Positions 61,420 through 64,000 of a stretch of DNA of 64,000 nucleotides are shown one piece after another. The stretch lies in the NCBI RefSeq assembly GCF_007290395.2, contig NZ_CP041656.2, positions 6,977,501 to 7,041,500 on the forward strand, given 5' to 3'. The stretch is from Bradyrhizobium cosmicum. Its GTDB lineage: Bacteria; Pseudomonadota; Alphaproteobacteria; Rhizobiales; Xanthobacteraceae. The stretch's first letter is position 1; each line of letters begins with the position of its first letter. The notes beneath the pieces are model-generated. The model had not been told where the DNA came from and searched no databases. It was given only the letters and a program-made list of their open reading frames with translations. The translations under genes and the position numbers were made by a program.

Positions 61420-61518
61420 CCGGACGCGTGTGGTCGAACACGCCTTGCTCAAGTCTTCAACAAATCCCTGCAAGAAAGCTGCCGAGCGGCGTGGGGCAAC
61501 CTGCCGCACCCAAACAAT

Positions 61519-61550
61519 CACCCTCCCCGCGGCAGGCCGTGGGGAGGGTG
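61519..61550 (-). terminator. hairpin downstream of the bjaI operon
   Basis: CACCCTCCCC (61519-61528) / GGGGAGGGTG (61541-61550), a perfect 10-bp stem with a 12-nt loop. On the minus strand it is followed by TGATTGTTTG, a moderately T-rich tail, 30 nt after the last stop codon of the operon. It may also be a member of a dispersed GGGGAGGG palindrome family. Confidence 0.6.
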
Positions 61551-61579
61551 TGAATTCGCCGGAGTGACGAAGAGGACGT

Positions 61580-61798
61580 CTAGTGCGACGTGATCTCCCG
61601 GGAATGGTCGTCCCGTTCGGGATGCATGCTGTCTGCCGTCGAGGCCTCAAGGGCCGCCATCCGGAACAGATAGGCGAGCGTCGCCAATCCGGAGTCGTCC
61701 GCCATTTGCGCGAGCTCGAGCGCCATGTCGGACATGTAGCCGAGATTCTCGTCCCTGGTCTGCGCCATGGTCTGGGTGTCCCGCATCATGTTCGTCAT
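61580..61798 (-). CDS. 72-residue conserved-looking protein coupled to bjaI
   Basis: A 72-residue acidic, helical-looking protein rich in Met, Asp and Glu (MTNMMRDTQTMAQTRDENLG, then YMSDMALELAQMADDSGLAT) ending with a His-containing tail. ATG 61798 lies one nucleotide after the bjaI TGA, so translation is coupled. No signal peptide or membrane segment is present and no family is recognised. The tight placement suggests a role with AHL signalling, such as a modulator or a stability partner, but this is inference only. Upstream residues of the longer frame lie inside bjaI and are not used. Confidence 0.7.
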   Translation of the reverse strand: MTNMMRDTQTMAQTRDENLGYMSDMALELAQMADDSGLATLAYLFRMAALEASTADSMHPERDDHSREITSH

Positions 61799-61799
61799 C

Positions 61800-62459
61800 T
61801 CAAGCGCTCTTTCGTTGCGCGGCAGCGAGGCCGCAGAGGTTGGCACGGGCAACGGCGTCCAGACGCGGGCCGTCCTGTCGCACGATCGACGCGACGCCGA
61901 TGCGATCATGCAGGGCGTCGACCGTCTCGCGGCGAATGTCGATGGTTGCCGCCATGGTCCAGGCGTTCTCCACCAGAGCCGGCAGTCCAAGCGGGGTCAC
62001 GATGAAGCCGGCCTCGTGGAAGCGCGGCAACCACCAGGTCTCCATGATCGCGCTGACCTGCGCGATGCCTTGATTGAGGCAGAACTCCTGCACCGCCGCC
62101 ATCAGCTGCAGGTTGAGCGGGCCGTCGCGGCGGTCGCGGACGACGAAGTAGCGCGACCACTCCCACACCAGCGGGTCAGCCGGGCAGCCGCGCACCGCGG
62201 CCAGATGCGGAAAGACCTCGCTCATCATCGAGGGCTTGGTCGTCGGGTAGAGCCGGTGACCGCCAATGACGCGGCGCCCCTCCAGCGCGAGCAGGTAGAC
62301 CGTGTCCTCGTTGTCGTAGGAATCGATCTCGCGGCCATCCGGCTTGCGCAGCGTGTCCCAGTGCCGCTCCTCGACGAAGATGTCGTGGCGCAGCCGGAAA
62401 TGCTGCTCGAGAACGTCTTGGTAAAGGTGGCGATTGACCGCAGAAATTGCATGAATCAT
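61800..62459 (-). CDS. bjaI: acyl-homoserine lactone synthase (BjaI/BraI type)
   Basis: A 219-residue LuxI-family synthase using the ATG at 62459 (MIHAISAVNRHLY), which has GGGGG 5 nt upstream; an ATG four codons earlier is also possible. Conserved LuxI residues are all present: FRLRHDIFVEERHW (Arg, Phe, Trp), EIDSYDNEDTVYLLAL (the two Asp), GGHRLYPT (Arg) and WEWSRYFV (Glu-x-Ser-Arg). Bradyrhizobium homologues use acyl-CoA such as isovaleryl- or cinnamoyl-CoA rather than acyl-ACP. It lies downstream of the cognate luxR gene, with a 22-bp palindrome between. Confidence 0.9.
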   Translation of the reverse strand: MIHAISAVNRHLYQDVLEQHFRLRHDIFVEERHWDTLRKPDGREIDSYDNEDTVYLLALEGRRVIGGHRLYPTTKPSMMSEVFPHLAAVRGCPADPLVWEWSRYFVVRDRRDGPLNLQLMAAVQEFCLNQGIAQVSAIMETWWLPRFHEAGFIVTPLGLPALVENAWTMAATIDIRRETVDALHDRIGVASIVRQDGPRLDAVARANLCGLAAAQRKSA

Positions 62460-62490
62460 GAAAACCCCCATTCAGCCTCAATGGGAGTCA

Positions 62491-62508
62491 GCCTCTGTGA
62501 AAAGAGGC
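62491..62508 (-). other. small hairpin in the bjaI leader
   Basis: GCCTCT (62491-62496) and AGAGGC (62503-62508) form a 6-bp stem with a 6-nt loop. It lies between the 22-bp palindrome and the bjaI start, probably inside the 5' leader. Confidence 0.45.
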
Positions 62509-62515
62509 AGGCTCG

Positions 62516-62537
62516 ATACTGGGAAATTTCCCAGTAT
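62516..62537. promoter_or_regulatory. 22-bp perfect palindrome (lux-box-like) before bjaI
   Basis: The 22-bp perfect palindrome has half-site ATACTGGGAAA and spans 62516-62537. It lies between the bjaR stop (62543) and the bjaI start, centred about 67 nt upstream of the bjaI ATG, where LuxR-type activators bind. It is the strongest palindrome in this region. Confidence 0.8.
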
Positions 62538-62542
62538 GTCGC

Positions 62543-63271
62543 TCAGGGAGTGATGATCTTGTTGCGAATCGCCAGCGCGACCGCATGCGTACGGTTGACG
62601 GCACCCAACTTGCGCGCAGCGGTTGCGAGATGCTCTTCGGCGGTGCGCTGCGTGATGTGCAGGATCTCGCCGATTTCCCAGGCCGACTTGCCCTGCGAGG
62701 CCCACGCGATCACCTCGCGCTCGCGCGGGGTGAGACGGGCCGGGGGATACGGCACCGGCTGGAGCAGGCGGCGGATGTGGTCGAAGCCATACATCGCCAT
62801 CAAATGCAGCGCCGGCTTGCTGCGGGCATTGAGATCGAGATGAACGCCGCCGAGCGACACCGCGGCCTCGTAGCCGGTCAGCCCGTGGATCGGCACTATG
62901 AAACCGCGCGACATGCGAAAATCGCCGGCGCGGTTCATCACCTCGGCCGCATCCGGTTCCAGGTCGGCGTCATACGGCGCTTCCGCCCATTCGAACGGGT
63001 TGACCGATTGCCGGCACAACCGCACCACCGGATCGACACGATCGTAGTTGTTCCGGGTGTAGAGACTGAACCATTCTGCCGGCCAGCGCTTGGCCAGCAC
63101 CATCTGCGCAAACCGTTGATCGGGATTCGGCAATCCCGTCACGATGATGGTTTCGAAGCCGAAGCGGCCGAACGCCGTTTCGAGCGCATTCATGGCGTCC
63201 GGGACCTTGCGATAGGTCCCGAGGCCCTCGATGAAGTCGAGCGCCTCCCGGCCATAGTCTACGGCGGACAT
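62543..63271 (-). CDS. bjaR: LuxR-family AHL receptor (BjaR/BraR type)
   Basis: A 242-residue quorum-sensing regulator. The autoinducer-binding domain has the conserved WFSLYTRNNYDRVDPVV (Trp/Tyr/Asp/Pro set) and FEWAE. The C-terminal LuxR helix-turn-helix is LTPREREVIAWASQGKSAWE through TAEEHLATAARKLGAVNR. ATG 63271 gives the usual length (MSAVDYGREALDF); the upstream extension is not family-like. It is directly upstream of bjaI on the same strand. Confidence 0.9.
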   Translation of the reverse strand: MSAVDYGREALDFIEGLGTYRKVPDAMNALETAFGRFGFETIIVTGLPNPDQRFAQMVLAKRWPAEWFSLYTRNNYDRVDPVVRLCRQSVNPFEWAEAPYDADLEPDAAEVMNRAGDFRMSRGFIVPIHGLTGYEAAVSLGGVHLDLNARSKPALHLMAMYGFDHIRRLLQPVPYPPARLTPREREVIAWASQGKSAWEIGEILHITQRTAEEHLATAARKLGAVNRTHAVALAIRNKIITP

Positions 63272-63393
63272 CGGTGCGTTTCCTGACCCACGCCTTCCCG
63301 TATAGCACGTATTTGTGGGCTGCCTCAATTTGCTGCTCCCGTAGTTTTGCGGCCCCGTTCGATCCGAGAATTTAATCTACTTGTGGAAGAAGT

Positions 63394-63418
63394 GACGCCA
63401 AGTTACACCTGTGGCGTC
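63394..63418. other. hairpin upstream of the 58-residue ORF
   Basis: GACGCCA (63394-63400) / TGGCGTC (63412-63418) forms a perfect 7-bp stem with an 11-nt loop, 18 nt before ATG 63437. It may be a leader structure or a divergent operator for bjaR. Confidence 0.45.
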
Positions 63419-63436
63419 TAAAGCGGGAAAACCACG

Positions 63437-63613
63437 ATGGAAGACGAGGACATCGCCCTCAACAGCGTGCTCGGCCTTGAACTGAACCGCGTGTTTTTTG
63501 CCGTCCACGAAACGGCGAACAAGCAGAAGATCATCGAGTTCGCGCGCGAGGTGCTGCAAAGCGAGCACACGGAGCGGCCCGGCAGCGTGTCGCCGGAAGG
63601 ACCGGCGAGCTAG
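63437..63613 (+). CDS. small hypothetical protein, 58 residues
   Basis: An ORF of 58 codons plus stop beginning MEDEDIALNSVLGLELNRVF. The middle ETANKQKIIEFAREVLQSEH looks amphipathic and helical, and the end is Pro/Ser-rich. Third-position GC is high, like the neighbouring genes, whereas the opposite-strand frame over the same DNA is Arg-rich and shadow-like. The ribosome site is weak. It is divergent from bjaR; no function is recognised. Confidence 0.5.
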   Translation: MEDEDIALNSVLGLELNRVFFAVHETANKQKIIEFAREVLQSEHTERPGSVSPEGPAS

Positions 63614-64000
63614 AGCGCACTCGAGGCAAATGCGACGCCGATGAAACAGATCGCGCGCCGATGCCCCGTCATTCAAACGGGCTGATTTTAGTCGAAACAA
63701 TCCGATCTCGAGGCTGGCTCTTTCCTTCTCCGCTCGTGGCAGAAGGCTGATGAGCTTGGCCGCGTTCCCGTGTCTCGGACGCAGCGCAACGTCTCTTCGA
63801 CGATGCCCATCACGCTGCTCGTGAGATGACCGCCACAAACATGAGGTTAGGTTTGTTGGATAAACGGGTCATTGTGCAAGGCAAGGGAAAGGCTATCGTC
63901 GCACGAAAGCGCCTTGAAAGCCCTCTTGAAAATCCGCTGGAATTGAGCGGATTTCCCCGCTAATGGCCGGGACGAAGGCTCCCAGCGAGACGATAGAAAG
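63614..64000. other. gap to window end, no gene seen
   Basis: No frame looks coding in the last 387 bases. A perfect 9-bp hairpin AAATCCGCT (63930-63938) / AGCGGATTT (63946-63954) with a 7-nt loop is the only clear structure. It lacks a T run, so it is more likely a repeat or leader than a terminator. A gene may begin beyond the window. Confidence 0.5.

Noticed and set aside
61590..61990. Longer 136-codon version of the ORF after bjaI
   Set aside because: Its first 64 codons lie inside bjaI in another frame and are Arg/Ser-rich; the internal ATG at 61798, one base after the bjaI stop, is the natural start.
63377..63838. 153-codon minus-strand open frame at the right end
   Set aside because: Arg/His/Leu-rich peptide without motifs, no ribosome site, overlapping the more gene-like 58-residue ORF.

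Overview
The window is chromosomal DNA of a Bradyrhizobium-like alphaproteobacterium (order Hyphomicrobiales). The base composition is GC-rich, genes are tightly packed with many 1-4 nt stop/start overlaps, and gcrA with GANTC sites, a SAM-II riboswitch and a BjaR/BjaI-type quorum-sensing pair are present. Many intergenic gaps hold dispersed palindromic repeats of kinds common in Bradyrhizobium. No nod/nif genes, transposase, integrase, CRISPR array or rRNA was seen. Organism and gene identities rest on reading the sequence and family knowledge; no database search was run.

Left part (0-12.8 kb). A flavin dehydrogenase, a RidA protein and a SnoaL-like protein precede a long minus-strand sugar operon. 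It runs from a LacI-type regulator through xylB, xylA, a sugar ABC transporter (ATPase, permease, binding protein), an aldose-dehydrogenase-like aldo/keto reductase and a sugar-lactone hydrolase, so isomerase/kinase and oxidative sugar steps sit in one unit. A GNAT acetyltransferase and an XRE-cupin regulator follow.

Middle-left (12.8-31.5 kb). tRNA-Gly(CCC), an O6-alkylguanine transferase with an AraC regulator, two small soluble proteins, an exported Met/Gly-rich protein, a Ser-rich repeat protein, a MATE exporter and a 350-residue unknown come first. Then dcd diverges from metZ, whose leader holds a SAM-II riboswitch and a terminator/antiterminator pair. An opgC acyltransferase operon with two SGNH-type proteins, apaG, a 0.9 kb gene-free block, the argD-argF-hslO set and gcrA complete the region. 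Five GANTC sites lie in front of gcrA.

Centre (31.5-44 kb). The complete phosphate regulon phoR-pstS-pstC-pstA-pstB-phoU-phoB is present with a Pho box before pstS. A UPF0104 membrane protein, a BON/OmpA envelope protein overlapped by a small membrane protein, a polysaccharide deacetylase and a short-chain dehydrogenase follow.

Right part (44-64 kb). This is an aromatic-acid region: boxB, boxC, a DUF309 protein, an alpha/beta hydrolase and benzoate-CoA ligase on the minus strand, with the divergent regulator boxR (HTH plus shikimate-kinase-like domain). A truncated haemoglobin and a CPA2 antiporter come next. An IclR regulator diverges from a Rieske oxygenase and a glutamine-synthetase-like ligase, and a Liv-type ABC transporter (livHMGF) without a binding protein follows. 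A TGCA-core inverted repeat before boxC resembles one before livH, suggesting co-regulation by BoxR. The window closes with bjaR-bjaI, a 22-bp perfect palindrome before bjaI, a tightly coupled 72-residue ORF after it, and a possible divergent 58-residue ORF.
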